NCBI GenBank assembly: GCA_038503075.1
Contig: JBCAML010000003.1
Coordinates: forward strand, 2,170,001 to 2,234,000
DNA length: 64,000 nucleotides
Reading direction: 5' to 3'
Source: Gyromitra esculenta
Lineage: Eukaryota; Ascomycota; Pezizomycetes; Pezizales; Discinaceae
Translations under genes and position numbers: made by a program
In this document: in pieces, positions 42,505-54,479 of the stretch
How positions within the stretch are numbered: the stretch's first letter is position 1
Layout of the letters: each line of letters opens with the position of its first letter
Notes under the pieces: model-generated
What the model was told of the DNA's origin: nothing
What the model saw: only the letters and a program-made list of their open reading frames with translations
Database searches by the model: none

Positions 42505-44622
42505 ATGGCGGACGTATTTGTGATGGATACGGACATGTCTGACGGTTCTGAGGATCCCATCTCGAGACACTCTTCAAAGAACTCCTTGGCCCGTCGAAGA
42601 ACTACCCATCTTACACCCGCTCCTAAGCCCTTCATTCCAAAACACTTCACGCCTCATCCGCAATTCCTACGGAGCAGTGCTCAAATTGAGGATGTTCATG
42701 CACAGCGTGATAATCTCATGCTTACGCTAAACGAAGCCTTTAGACACGTTGTACTAAGGCAAGAAGAGGCTCAGGCAGGAAACACCGTTGCCCTAAACCA
42801 ACTTAACTCACAGGCTCAAACTCAATATCTAAGCCTAACCCATATCCAGCAGCGCATGGCAGACCAACAGGAGTTCTCGGCCGAAGAACTCGCCCGTATC
42901 GAGGTACTGGTTCACGGTCTTGGTAATAACATTGGCCTGGCCCTGCAACAGCAAGGACATGAGGCACACCAGCGCATTGGAAGGGTGGAAACGGTAGTCG
43001 AAGCTATAGTGGGGGAAACAGTAGGAGAAATGCAAAGACAACGAAGTCAGCTTAACGATCAGGGAGTGTTACTCAGTCAGATCACTCAACATATTCGTGC
43101 TCAGTCAGAACTACCAGCCAGATCAGAAGCAGGCCTCAGCGGCTCTATTCATGCACCTCAACTGCCTCCCACTAGAAGCGAGAAAGGAAAGGAACCAGCC
43201 CAAAGTGAACGAGGTGAACCCTCCGGAGCACACGGGGGTAATGGTGGGCAGCCCCCACATGGACCCAATTACCGTGTTGGTGCTGGCGCCCCTGGATCAG
43301 GTGACGGATCGTCATCGGATGATTCGGAGGAAGAAAGGGCCAGAAAGAACATCGAAGATACCAATCGATGGCTGGCCAACAGAAGGAGAGAAAGAGAAAA
43401 CCGGCGGCGGAGGACACCAAGTAATGCACCTCCACCGCCACCCCCCCCAAATAACCCTGGTGAGATGGTAATCACCATTGATCACAGGTACCCCCAAGCA
43501 TCACCGTCATCTCGACACCACAAGATCCCGATCGGTGAACCAGAAAAATTCACTGCTGCCACAAACCAGGATCTCAGAGCATGGATCCGAAGCTGCGAAG
43601 TATATTTTGAGATGAATGAGTGGCTTTGGACCAGCGACCGACACAAAATCCACTATGCCGCCAGCCGTTGTGAAGGAAACAAGGCTCGACCATACGTTGT
43701 TATGTATACCAACAAGATGGACGGAGCCGAAGGACAAATCCAGGAACCGGAGTACGCCTATTGGGCAACCTTCTCACTAAAGATGAAGGAAGTATTCTGC
43801 TCTCCGGACGAAAAACGCGATGCCATATATGCCATGGATCGTGTACCTTACACAACCGTTGAGGAATATATCCTCAAAATGAGCAACCTAAACATAAAGG
43901 TTGGGATGGCTGGGACACTGTGGAGGATGAAGGTCGAAGCAAAGATCCCTCTCAAGATACGAGAGTTGATGGTAGGTTGTGGTCCGTTTGACGATGATGT
44001 ACAATGGCTGGAGGCCTTACGATCAAGAGGAAGGTTGTGGGAGGAGTATTTGTATCACCAGAAACTGGAGAATAGAGGTCTCCCAGCCACGGATGGTCGT
44101 GGGAAAAAGGAGGAGAAAAAGCAGGAGGAACGTCGGGAAAAGGGGTTCAAAAGCAGAGTCAAGAAGGACTCAAAAAGTAATGTCAAGGAGGATACCCCTA
44201 AAGAGGATGCCCCTCCCCCCACTAACAGCACCGGAGATGCCTCGGGTTGGAAGGCTGCTCATGAAGGGGTAAGTCAGGACCTAGTTGACCGACGCAGACG
44301 GGCGAAACACTGCACTAGGTGTGGTCGGCCCGACTGTCACTGGAAGACGTGCGACATGAAGGAACCTCGAACGGTATCATCTGCGCAAGCCGGCGCCAGT
44401 CGTAAACGAAAATGGGTCAAGCCCGAAAAGAATGAGCAGAGTGCTGGGGATGCATTAGAGAAGCGTTTGAAGCTAGCGCCCAAGACGAGGGCCGCGACAG
44501 CACCACCTGCAAAAGGGGCCGTGAGCGGAGTTACCGCTCCAAAGGGGCGGATCTCCAGGACCCCTGTTAATCTTTATGCAAATACAAATTCTGACGAGGA
44601 AATGTCAGAGAATTTTCACTAG
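42505..44622 (+). CDS. gag: Gag protein of element C
   Basis: 705 aa from ATG 42505 (MADVFVMDTDMSDG). An N-terminal coiled coil (~55-200, many Gln/Glu) is followed by a disordered linker with poly-Pro. A capsid-like domain starts near residue 340 (IPIGEPEKFTAATNQDLRAW, VYFEMNEWLW). The C-terminal Cys/His motif CTRCGRPDCHWKTC has spacing C-x2-C-x5-H-x3-C, not the standard CCHC, and a Lys-rich tail follows. Pol lies in the -1 frame, but I see no canonical slippery heptamer at the stop (AAT TTT CAC TAG), so the mode of pol expression is unclear. Confidence 0.85.
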   Translation: MADVFVMDTDMSDGSEDPISRHSSKNSLARRRTTHLTPAPKPFIPKHFTPHPQFLRSSAQIEDVHAQRDNLMLTLNEAFRHVVLRQEEAQAGNTVALNQLNSQAQTQYLSLTHIQQRMADQQEFSAEELARIEVLVHGLGNNIGLALQQQGHEAHQRIGRVETVVEAIVGETVGEMQRQRSQLNDQGVLLSQITQHIRAQSELPARSEAGLSGSIHAPQLPPTRSEKGKEPAQSERGEPSGAHGGNGGQPPHGPNYRVGAGAPGSGDGSSSDDSEEERARKNIEDTNRWLANRRRERENRRRRTPSNAPPPPPPPNNPGEMVITIDHRYPQASPSSRHHKIPIGEPEKFTAATNQDLRAWIRSCEVYFEMNEWLWTSDRHKIHYAASRCEGNKARPYVVMYTNKMDGAEGQIQEPEYAYWATFSLKMKEVFCSPDEKRDAIYAMDRVPYTTVEEYILKMSNLNIKVGMAGTLWRMKVEAKIPLKIRELMVGCGPFDDDVQWLEALRSRGRLWEEYLYHQKLENRGLPATDGRGKKEEKKQEERREKGFKSRVKKDSKSNVKEDTPKEDAPPPTNSTGDASGWKAAHEGVSQDLVDRRRRAKHCTRCGRPDCHWKTCDMKEPRTVSSAQAGASRKRKWVKPEKNEQSAGDALEKRLKLAPKTRAATAPPAKGAVSGVTAPKGRISRTPVNLYANTNSDEEMSENFH

Positions 44623-46521
44623 GTCGACTACCGGCGGGCCAGGAGGTAGCAGACGTTAACCAAACATTCGAAACCCTGGCAATCGAAGAAAGAATTGTCT
44701 CAATCCTTGAGACCGAAAAATACAAAAACAAACGAAAAAGAAAGGAGGACGACTCTTCGGAATCGTCCAACAAAAAACAACATACAGAACCCACCGTATA
44801 CGAGCGGCCCCGAGGGCAAGCGCTACTGGTAATCAATGGAAGGAAGGTGGTAGTCAATGTATTGCTAGATTCTGGAGCTAATGTTTTTCTCTTGTCCCCT
44901 TTGTTTGTTAGGAAATGGTCGGTCCCAAAGGTGCAAAGAGACGTCCCGTTAACCATTAGAAACTTCACAGGTGAAGAAGTGGTTGGGGCGGGACAAGCCT
45001 TTACTAACCCTATTACTATGATCATAGGGAATAATCATACATCTAATGTATCTTGCGAGATTGGGCCAGTCGAGGCTGGGTTAGACTTGATAGTGCCAGG
45101 GGGGTGGTGGTTGACGAGTCACCGGTTGGAAAACCCTTACGACCACGCAAACTGGAAGTTCGAATCTCCTGGTTGCTGTAACCAGTGCTCTGTGACGACT
45201 GCTCCTCTTAATACCGAGAACGATATCGAATATGACGAATGGCTGGGCCTGGACGAGAATGCCCGAATAATTGGCATGGTGCGTGCAATCGATGACGAAG
45301 AAACTGAACTTCTGAAGACTCTCCCGGGAGCATACCACCGATTTGTCAGTCTATTCGGCACTCCCATCCAGGAATCCTTGCCAGAACGAAGGCCATTCGA
45401 TCACGCTATTGATCTCGAGCATGGGACAACCGCCCTGTGGGGTCCAATCTATAAACTTTCGGAAAAAGAACTTGAGATTCTCCGGAAGTACTTGGACAAA
45501 ATGGTGGCCGAAGGGAAGATACGGCCAAGCAAGTCACCTGCTGGGTCGCCCATATTATTCGCGCCGAAACCAGACGGAGGGCTACGACTATGCGTAGATT
45601 ACCGCCGCTTGAACAAGGTAACAGTAAAGAACCCATACCCTCTGCCGCTAATGTCGAATTGCGTGATAGAGTCAATGGGGCTTCGATCTTTACCAAACTG
45701 GACCTCAAAGACGGTTTTCACCAGATCCGTATCAAAGAAGGCGATGAGTGGAAAACAGCGTTTCGTACAAGATATGGTCATTTCGAGTACACAGTCATGC
45801 CTTTCGGCTTGGCAAACGCCCCCGCAACCTTTCAAGATATGATGCATCAGGTGCTCCGCGAATTTCTGGACCAAGGGGTCGTGGTTTATATTGACGACAT
45901 CCTCATCTACTCAAAGACCCTCGAGGAACATGAGGCCTTGGTGACCAGAGTCCTGCAGCGGTTGGAGGACGAGGGTTTGGCAGTATCCATTAAGAAAAGC
46001 TACTTTCACTTGCGGGAAGTTGAGTTTTTAGGGTACATAATTTCTGACAAAGGCGTGTCTATGTCAATGAAGAAGGTCGAGTCAATCCTTTCATGGGAAA
46101 CCCCGAAGAGCATACGCGATGTTCAGGTATTCATTGGATTCGCCAATTTTTACCGACGGTTCATCGAAAATTTCTCCCAAGTTGCAAGTCCCTTAACCGA
46201 GTTAACCAAAGGGGACCCCAAGAAATTCCAATGGGGTGACCGTCAAGCGATAGCCTTCGAGTACCTAAAAGTTGCCTTCACGACAGCACCCATCCTTTGT
46301 CACTTTGCGCCGGAACGGCAGACTGTGGTAGAAACCGACGCCTCAGACTATGCGCTAGGTTGCGTCCTCTCGCAGATCATCGATAGCAAGCTACATCCCG
46401 TAGCATTCCATTCCAGAAAATTTAATAAAGCCGAACTTAACTACGAGGTGCACGATAAAGAACTACTCGCGATAGTAACCGCCCAAGGAATGGCGACATT
46501 ACCTGAAGGAAGCAAGCCGCG
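44613..46521 (+). pseudogene. pol: Pol of element C, 5' part (PR-RT-RNase H), frameshifted
   Basis: The -1 frame relative to gag is open from the gag end. It shows protease (LLDSGANVFLLS), RT (LCVDYRRLNKVTVKNPYPLPL) and, after a one-base deletion near 45656, the rest of RT in another frame (FTKLDLKDGFHQIRI, MPFGLANAPATFQ, VYIDDILIYS). Then RNase H (ETDASDYALGCVLSQ, DKELLAI) follows. Further small deletions near 46480-46510 disturb the frame just before element D begins at 46522. Confidence 0.9.
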
Positions 46522-46913
46522 TCTCGCGGTTCGATCATCTAGCGTATCGGAAGGTGAGCGAGCTGCTTAGACGAACGTTGCGATAAGAGTAACAGAGTGT
46601 TTCTAGGTCTACGGGTCTAGCGAGTTAAGTGAGGGAATGTTTTACGACGACGAGCGACAGCGGATTACGAGGTAGAATCGAGATAGTATTAAAACGATAC
46701 AACAGAAGTAAAGTGAGAACGTTGCTTAGAAGGAGAAGAGAAAAGGACACAAGCGAAGAAAATCCATCTCTTAAATACCCCGCTTTTCAACCAATATGAC
46801 TCATACCTACAAATAACCGACAACAGCCAAAACACAAAGACATTATAACTTTTAACCGAAACCACAATCCCTTACTAAATCCCTGACACAACTAATCCTT
46901 TGTATCCGTGAAA
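46522..46913 (-). repeat. 3' LTR of element D
   Basis: Compared with D's other LTR, the distal ~180 bp carry many small deletions. The proximal ~210 bp (from AAAGTGAGAACGTTGC) are essentially identical. The damage is therefore confined to one end. Confidence 0.85.
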
Positions 46914-48190
46914 GTTGCCCCCCTCTTCAAGCGTGAGCTCCTGCGAACGAGAGGTAATTCCATAGGAGTAATACTGAGAAAGGCATCGAGAGCAGCAGTA
47001 TCCTCAAGATCTTCAGCAGGTTCCCAGGTGGGATGAGCATAACCTGTCCATTCGACGAGGTACTGTTGTTTCCCACGGTATATTCGTCGATCCAGGATTT
47101 TCTCGATATAGTATTCTTCCTGGTCATTAACAACAACAGGTACGGGAGGAGGAATTACTTGACCGGGAAGGGCATCTTGGGCAGCGGGTTTCAGTAGAGA
47201 AACGTGAAAGACGGGATGGTATTTAACTGAACTTGGGAGGTCGATCTCATAGGCAAAAGGTGAAACTATTTTCTTTATCGGGTATGGTCCCATCCATTTC
47301 CAATCTAACTTTCTGGCATTACGGGTAGTTCGGATATTCTTCATTGATATAAAGACCTGATCTTTTACTTGGTAAGCCGGGGCTGGTGTACGATGCTTAT
47401 TCGTAGCGGTTTCCTGGATATCCTGAGCAACTCTTATCTGAGTTTGTAAATAGTCATAGAGTTCTTGCATCGTCCGACTGAACGAGGCAGCGTCCAGGCT
47501 TTGTGCATTGGCTTTAATTGGAAGGATCGTAGTATCGAAACGAGGATGGTACCCATAGTTAGCGAAAAAGGGGGAAACTTTGGTGCTAGCTGACTCCTGG
47601 TTATTTGCCGAAAACTCAGCCATTGGCAACCACTTAACCCAATCTTCCTGTTGATAGGATACATAGGAACGCAGGTACTGTTCCATCACGGCATTCAATC
47701 TCTCCGTTTGTCCATCGGTCTCAGGGTGGAAAGCTGTCGACATTCGAGCTTGGATTTCAAGTCGTTGGCAGAGGTCTCTCCAGAAGTGCGCCGTAAACTG
47801 AGTTCCTCGGTCGGATGTAACAAAACTAGGTAGGCCGTGTAGCTTCCAGATATGTTGTAGATAGAGGTCCGCTATATCTCGGGAATTAACAGTAGTGTTA
47901 CAGGGAATTAGGTGTCGCATTTTCGATAGACGATCAACGACTACCATAATCGCATCATAACCATCTGATTCCGGGAGGCCTGTGACAAAGTCCATTGAAA
48001 TCTCTTGCCAAGGGCGGTTTGGAATAGGCAAGGGGCGAAGGACGCCTTGGGTTCGTTGGGTCGTAGGTTTTGCTTTCTGGCATATATGACAGTTACGAAC
48101 GTACCTGCCGATTGATTCTCGCATTTTTGGCCAATAGAAGCTTCTAGAAAGAAGTTCAAAGGTCTTGTCTCGTCCTGGGTGTCCTGTCTG
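46892..48190 (-). pseudogene. pol: Pol of element D, C-terminal part (integrase, chromodomain)
   Basis: An open stretch of about 430 codons homologous to B pol. It shows GHPGRDKTFELLSRSFYWPK, CHICQKAK, DFVTGLPES, TSDRGTQFTAHFW, HPETDGQTERLN, WKWMGPYPIKK and the chromodomain EEYYIEKILDRRIYRG...YLVEWTGYAHPTWEPAE. Upstream of 48190 homology stops abruptly, so the first ~35 residues of the open frame (from 48295) are not element sequence. Confidence 0.9.
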
Positions 48191-50460
48191 GAATATCATG
48201 ATGTCTTCGAATAAGCTCAAGTCTAAGAGGATCGAAATCGGTGTTATACCATAGAAACATTTCGATAACATACGACTTGAGTTATTACGATGCATTGCTT
48301 ATGGACTAGCGTTCAATTTCCGACTGTTCGGTTATTATTAATCTTGGTTGATTATTAATAAGACTCGGATTGGATGTTTGGTTTAAAGAGTTTTAGAACG
48401 TCCAGTTCGATCGACACTTCATTTGATACGGCCGTCAACAAAATTCCACAATCCTTCTTTAATACCACTTGGCTTTGGTGTGCCAATCGTTCATCCCCTT
48501 GGGATTTCTTCTTCTAGTTCAATGTTATTTTCCATAGCCTTGACTGCCTGGGCGATAAGGTGATCACAAAATCGAAGCGGGAAAGGTATTCCGATCATTA
48601 ACGTGCTTGAAGAACGATTCAACTATTATATTGTTTCTCAGCAAAATTACTCAAGATTTTTATTCTTGTGAATTACTTTTATCTCGATGGGGTGTTTAGG
48701 CCCTTCGAGCGTTAGTTATTAAACCTTACTATTGGAAGTTCTTCACTCTTTATCGTATATCTCGTAATTGCATTCACGGTTATCTTTTTCGGTTCATAAG
48801 CAAGTGTAGGATTCCAGCGTCATCATATTGTGTACCCCTCCGGATAGCGAAATCAGAGGCATCTGTTTCGTCACGATGATTTTATCATCAAAGTGGATTG
48901 GATGGGAGCAGTGGTAAAAGCGTGTCTTAAGATTCTCGAACAGCTATATCTCTCGATAGTCCATTCGAATACAATTGATTATTCTTGGTGCAGTGCCGTG
49001 AGAGGTAATTTCAGCTTTGAAAATGTTGTTCTTTATTTTCCAAATGCTACGAGTATTTTTTGGCGAATCCATCAAGCTTGAACATCTTTTCTTTAAAGAG
49101 TTTTAGAAGGGGCGTCAGTTTTTCTTCATCCATTTTAATGCCATCGGGGGTAACATAAGCCCTTAGGTCCACATTTTCCTGTACTTTAATACGCATTTCT
49201 CCGGCTTAAGTAGGATGTCATTGTTCATCCCTTCCTGTACATGAATCTGATCTTCCGCAAATGTATCGCTATAAATCAGGATGTCATCTAGGTAAGCCGT
49301 ACAGAATATATCCAAAATCGAAGACAAGGTATTTACAAATCGCTTGTCGTCGATTCAACTGTTTTGTACTCATAAAATACTTGAGATTTTTATGATCGTA
49401 TTACGTCGATGGGGTGTTTAGAACCTTCGAGTTCCGTACGCCATTCTTGAATAGCCAATGATAAAGGTCTAGTTTGGTATATCTCGTAATTGGCTAATCG
49501 ATCTAGCGTTTTTCGATGAAAAGCGGGTGTAGGTATTACCGGTCATCAGTGATTGCATTTAGGCCTCGATACGAAATCACGCAGAGTTTCACGATGATTT
49601 TCTTGTCCTGATCAAAGTGGACGGGGGATCCGGATGGGGAAGAACTGGCGCGAATAAAGCGTGTTTAAGTTATCCTCGAAATGTATATCTGCCTCAATAA
49701 GTTCCATTCGGGAATACAATTCCATTTCTTGGTGGGCCAAACGGTGCGTCTTTGAGAGGCCATTAGCTGTATCTTATGATCGTAAATCGACGTCGTAGAA
49801 ATTGGGCGCTCTTATCGAACATATCTAGGAATTCTTACTTGGGTGGTATCTTTGCCTTCCATTCTTGCTGAGTTTTTCTTCGTCATTTTAATTGATCTCG
49901 TAGAGGACATGGATAGGCTTGGGAAGAGTGTTTTCGTGCGAGAGTCCTGAAGCTGGCGGCACCGATGAATGATCGTTAAGTCTGGGAGGAGCGGGGGATC
50001 GAGGGTGTTGATACAGGGGGTACATGAATCGATGTTGCAAATGTATCGCTATAAATCAATGCGTTTATCGGCGAAGTGAAGGTGAACATCAGAATATATC
50101 CAAATATTCTAATACAATAGTGTCCATGGGTTACAAATGGGGGCTTGTTCCTGGTGTTGTTGGATGGATAAATTAATGTTGGCGTATGAGTAATATCTCC
50201 TGAGGCAACTGGAAGGCTGTTTCCACTTCATCTCCTTATTTTTAGCAATGGTACTTGATGATAGCCGTCTCGAAATTCTTGTCGATGAATGCAAATCCAG
50301 AAGCTTTAGTGTCTAATGCGTGTGTTTTGATGATTTTATTATTATGGGAAATGTTGCATGATTTAGCGCCGATAGTCCACGCACTCAACGAGCCGTCAGT
50401 TTACAAAGAAGTGGTGACTCGCAAAATTCTTATCGATGAATGCAAATCCTGAGGCTCCAG
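48191..50460. other. Interleaved retroelement mosaic (probable assembly artefact)
   Basis: Blocks of about 15-60 bp alternate between B-type pol (from at least two offset places) and C-type LTR sequence. For example, 48253-48382 matches 41765-41880, and 48605-48850 alternates C LTR words with pol words. Around 50040-50110 words of B 37980-38040 alternate with words of B 38815-38845. No frame survives. See findings. Confidence 0.75.
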
Positions 50461-50611
50461 TGTCTAATAAAGCGTGTGTTTTAATGATTTTATTGTTATG
50501 GGAAATGTTGCATGAAACTACAAAGTGTTCTCCATCCAACTGATCCTCCACGCTTATACCAGAAACTGAAAACCCAGAAATTGAAAATGCAGACAAAGGA
50601 GAAAAAATTGG

Positions 50612-50656
50612 AACCAAGGCAGGGTCACTGGTCAGCCTTGGTTGAACTAGTTTAAA
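50612..50656 (-). promoter_or_regulatory. -1 frameshift signal of element D
   Basis: The TTTAAAC heptamer (50656-50650), the TAG stop (50649-50647) and the AACCAAGGC/GCCTTGGTT stem (50643-50635 with 50620-50612) are all preserved as in B, although gag itself is damaged. Confidence 0.8.
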
Positions 50657-51954
50657 GCCTCGCGAGGCGCTGGCGGATTCTAAAGCAAAAAACTGAGGGG
50701 AGGCGGTGGCGGTAAGGAGGAGGCGGAGGCGTGCGGTTAGCGGGTGGTGCGGTGAGAGCCTCTCATCGTTGGTTTCTTTGGGGCGGAAGGGCAGTTGGCA
50801 TAGGAGTGATCGGGCGGCGCAGAACATGCATTTGCCTGTGGAACGGCGCATTGCTTCTCTTCTTCCGATAGCTTCCTTGCCGTTGACCATAGTGTATCTT
50901 TGGTCCGAGGGGGCGAGAGAGGTTGCTAGTTCGTCCAAAGGACAGATCCATTGGGGCTAGACCTCCTAGTACGAAAGACGAAGCTGGGACGAAAGGTGTC
51001 ATTGCATTGGTGGAGGCGCGAATTGCCCCATGTTTTCTCGATTGTTTCGTTTCTCTGCCTTGCGGGCTCGGATGCGGTTGTCCATTCGGGTGAGAACTAG
51101 AACCATGTTGTCGAGGGTTGTGGGGGTAGCGGCGGCGAAGACCATAGCTTCCTTCAGTTCTTCCGACATACCATGTTCGAGGCATCCATCTTTGAGTTTT
51201 CGTCAAAGTTCAATTGCCCCATGATGCGCTGAAAATCTGCCAAGTAGGCGGAGAAGTCTCGTTTGCCTTGCCTGAGTTGATGTAGTTCTCGGCGGGCTGT
51301 ACCGGTGGGGTCGGGGTCGCGGCGGTTTCAGGGCGGCGATAAGGGCGGCGGCGCTGGTCGGGTTGTGAGGCTGAGGAAGGACCGTGTGTCGAACTTGTTC
51401 CAAGGCTGCTCCTTCCAACCGGTTGATTGTATAGAGAATCATGGTATTCTCATCAGCGAATCTGTCTCGGTTAACTGCAAGTTTTGAGCGAAGTTGGAGG
51501 ATGAAACCAGGGAGGCTTTCTTTCTGGATCCGTCGAATTTCTCTGGATCCGGCGTTCGTTCGGAGCGGTGGGTGGTGGCTGATGGCGGTGGAGGAGTGGC
51601 AGTAAGATTTGGTGGAGCTGGGGAAGGGAGAGGGCTGCGCGAGCTTCGTTTCGTTCGCGACGTAGTCGGTCAATGAGGGTTGAGGCGTCACTGACCCGTT
51701 GGTGCTTGTTGTTGAGCGTGATGGTTGGCATTGTTCGTTTGGATGCGGCAGTGTTGAGCTTTATTTCAAGCTCTTGTGTTCCTTCTTGTAGGACGTCGAT
51801 CTGATCCTCGAGGGCCTGATTGAGTTCCGGAGTCGATTATACAACTCAACGGGGTCATCTCTATGGCGCAGGCGAATGCTTGCTTTTGTAGGGAAGCGGG
51901 GTGCGGTGACGGCGGCTCCTTCAGAGGAGGAGGGGACAGGGGCGGGGAGCTCAT
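50647..51954 (-). pseudogene. gag: Gag of element D, multiply frameshifted
   Basis: It is homologous to B gag throughout (PGFILQLRSKLAVNRDRFAD, GKCMFCAA, PASSFVLGGLAPMDLSFG) but spread over all three minus-strand frames by many 1-10 bp deletions. The matching start codon is at 51954. Confidence 0.85.
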
Positions 51955-51995
51955 TGTTCTTCGGCGTAGGAGGTGTAGATGGGACAAACGCGTAA

Positions 51996-52405
51996 TCTCG
52001 CGGTTCGATCCCATCTGGCCCCTGTATCCCAGAAGGTGAGCGTGCTTAGACGAACGTTGCGATAAGAGTAACAGAGTGTTTCTACAGGTCCTACGGGGGT
52101 CTAACTCGAGCGAGTTAAGTCAGGGTATGTTTTACAGCGACGGCGACAGCGAGGATTCTGAGGTAGAATCGAGATAGTATTAAAACGATACAACAGAAGT
52201 AAAGTGAGAACGTTGCTTAGAAGGAGAAAGAGAAAAGGACACAAGCGAAGAAAATCCATCTCTTAAATACCCCGCTTTTCAACCAATATGACTCATACCT
52301 ACAAATAACCGACAACAGCCAAAACACAAAGACATTATAACTTTTAACCGAAACCACAATCCCTTACTAAATCCCTGACACAACTAATCCTTTGTATCCG
52401 TGAAA
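51996..52405 (-). repeat. 5' LTR of element D
   Basis: 410 bp, the better preserved D LTR. The adjoining primer-binding region reads ATTACGCGTTTGTCC (minus), so the ACGTTGCTT core seen in A and B is broken here. Confidence 0.85.
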
Positions 52406-54240
52406 AAGCGATCGTCTATACGGACCATAAAAATCTCGAATATTTCATGAAGGAGACAAGGATCCTAAATCGACGACAGGCTAGATGGGCGGAATATTTA
52501 TCGTCATTCGACTTTAAAATCATATATCGACCTGGATCAGCGGGAGGAAAGCCAGATGCATTATCAAGACGACCGGAATATCGTCACAGGAGGGGATACA
52601 ACACAGCCTACATGTTAAAGCGGTAAAGTCGATATATGGCCGTCGATCCAAATCGTTATATCCTTAATTCATAGAAAAGACGATAACACAATCAGTACAA
52701 AACCAAAACGATGACCCGTTACACTTTACCGAGCTGGACTCAAACGGCAATCATCACCATTATAATTTTAATCCTAATACAACACACGAGGAGCTACTTA
52801 TTTCATCAGCATCCCTCAAAGCGCTTCAAGTCCTTAAATTTAATTCGGACTTTTTGGAGCAGGTTAAAAGGAAGGTCGAGTCTGACGAAGACTATAAGGA
52901 AATTCGAGACTTAGTCAAAGCTGGCAGCGAAATCAAGAGGCTACAACACTACACAGTGATGGAGGAACTCCTCTATTGGAAAAACAGGCTAACAATCCCT
53001 AACGATGATGAAATCAAAACTATCATTTTAGAAAATGAACACGACTCCAAGATAAGAGCACTTTGGCATGGACAAAACCACGGAACTTGTTCACGGAACT
53101 TCTACTGGCCTCATATGACCGAGTGGATTACAGATTACATCCGCTCATGTGATCCTTGCCAACATAATAAATCCGTGCGTCATAAGAAATATGGACTCCT
53201 GCAACCGCTAGAGACCCCATACACTCCATGGATGTCGATATCAACAGACTTCATCGTCCAGTTACCCGAGTCGAGAGGATTCACCCAAATATGTGTAGTA
53301 GTTGACAGGTTTACCAAGATGGCGCACGTCATCCCACTAATAGAAAGAGCTACAGCAAGTGATGTGGCAAAGGCTTTTGTTGACAAAGTTTGGAAACTTC
53401 ACGGGCTTCCAAAAGAAATTGTTTCAGACCAAGATGCTAAGTTCACAGGGGAATTCTGGACCTCATTATGCAAACTTCTAGACATTAAGTCCAGCAAATC
53501 CACCGCATTCCATCCTGAGACCGACAAACAAACCGAAAGAGTTAATCAAGTCCTAGCCTCACCAAGAACTTCGTCAACTACGACCAAGATGACTGGTACG
53601 ACCTACTGCCGTTAGCGGAATTCGCTTACAACAACGCCGACAGCCACGAATCAGCCCTTCTACGCCAATCATGGTTTCCATCCCAGAACACGGACGATTG
53701 ATACGAAGTCAAGAATCCACAAAGTTATACGCACATTGGGCTTCAGAAAGTAAACGATTTTGCCACCACCTCGCTCAAAGCCCGTCCAAATATTTTGACA
53801 AGAAACGACAGGCGAACCATCCTTTAAGGTCGGAGATTTAGTAATGCTCGACGCCGAAACATTAACCAAGCGTCCAACGAAAAAGTTAGCCCCTAAGTCA
53901 TACGGACTTTCCCGATTACACGAGTCGGTACTAGAGCTTGCACTTTAGATACAGGAGGTCATTGGAGGATATTCCCCACCTTCCACATGTATCCTTGCTC
54001 GGCCATACCGGACAAGCGTCAGGAAACCCGAAAACAAGACCGACCGCCGCCTGACGACATTGAAGGTGACAATGAGTACGAGGTGGAATACATCGTCAAA
54101 AGCGAGTAAGAGAGAAACCAAAGTGACGACGAACGATTATGGATGTTCTACTTCATCAAATGGGTGGGATACCCTAAGATGAGAACTCATGGGAACCTGC
54201 CGACGAAGGAGGATTAGCCAACGCAGCCAAGAATTGCCGA
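52406..54240 (+). pseudogene. pol: Pol of element C, 3' part (RNase H end, integrase, chromodomain)
   Basis: It resumes with RNase H ([45 protein letters not shown]). Integrase is open from 52854 to 53615 (HWHGQN-like zinc region ...CDPCQHNK, DFIVQLPESRGF, VSDQDAKFTGEFW, STAFHPETDKQTERVN). After ~53555 frameshifts accumulate. A degraded chromodomain is visible near 54077-54200 (EYEVEYIVKS, FIKWVGYP, SWEPAD). Confidence 0.85.
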
Positions 54241-54479
54241 ATTTCACAGTCTTTACCCACAACAGCCTTCATGTTCTGTTTCACATTGTATTCTTTCCTC
54301 GCGCTTTAGAATATGTATAAAATGTTTTACTACTAAAAAGAAACTAGCTGAGGGAAAATTTTCCATCGTGGCCAAGTAAACGCGGTGGTTTTTACGTAAG
54401 ATGCTATAGAACCACTTTGTAATCAGTTAATTATTTTGTATTATAGTTAGACGAGGACGACTAGCACAGGAGGGGATCT

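Larger units (their letters stand above)
46522..52405 (-). mobile_element. Ty3/Gypsy element D (A/B lineage), defective, inserted in C
   Basis: LTRs 46522-46913 (3' LTR) and 51996-52405 (5' LTR, 410 bp), minus strand; LTR ends TTTCACGG and CGCGAGA. The integrase-chromodomain part of pol is open, the middle is an interleaved mosaic, and gag has many indels. It splits C's RNase H: C resumes at 52406 with [14 protein letters not shown]. The target duplication is unclear: AAGCG on the right, AAGCCGCG on the left. Confidence 0.88.

Noticed and set aside
48191..50460. Novel chimeric gene or programmed rearrangement
   Set aside because: No frame is kept, both sources keep strand and order, and block sizes are those of an alignment consensus. 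An assembly artefact explains it better.
46522..52000. B-box-like GGTTCGATCCC at the D LTR end as a tRNA gene
   Set aside because: There is no box A at a suitable distance on either strand. The string is the LTR terminus and varies among copies.
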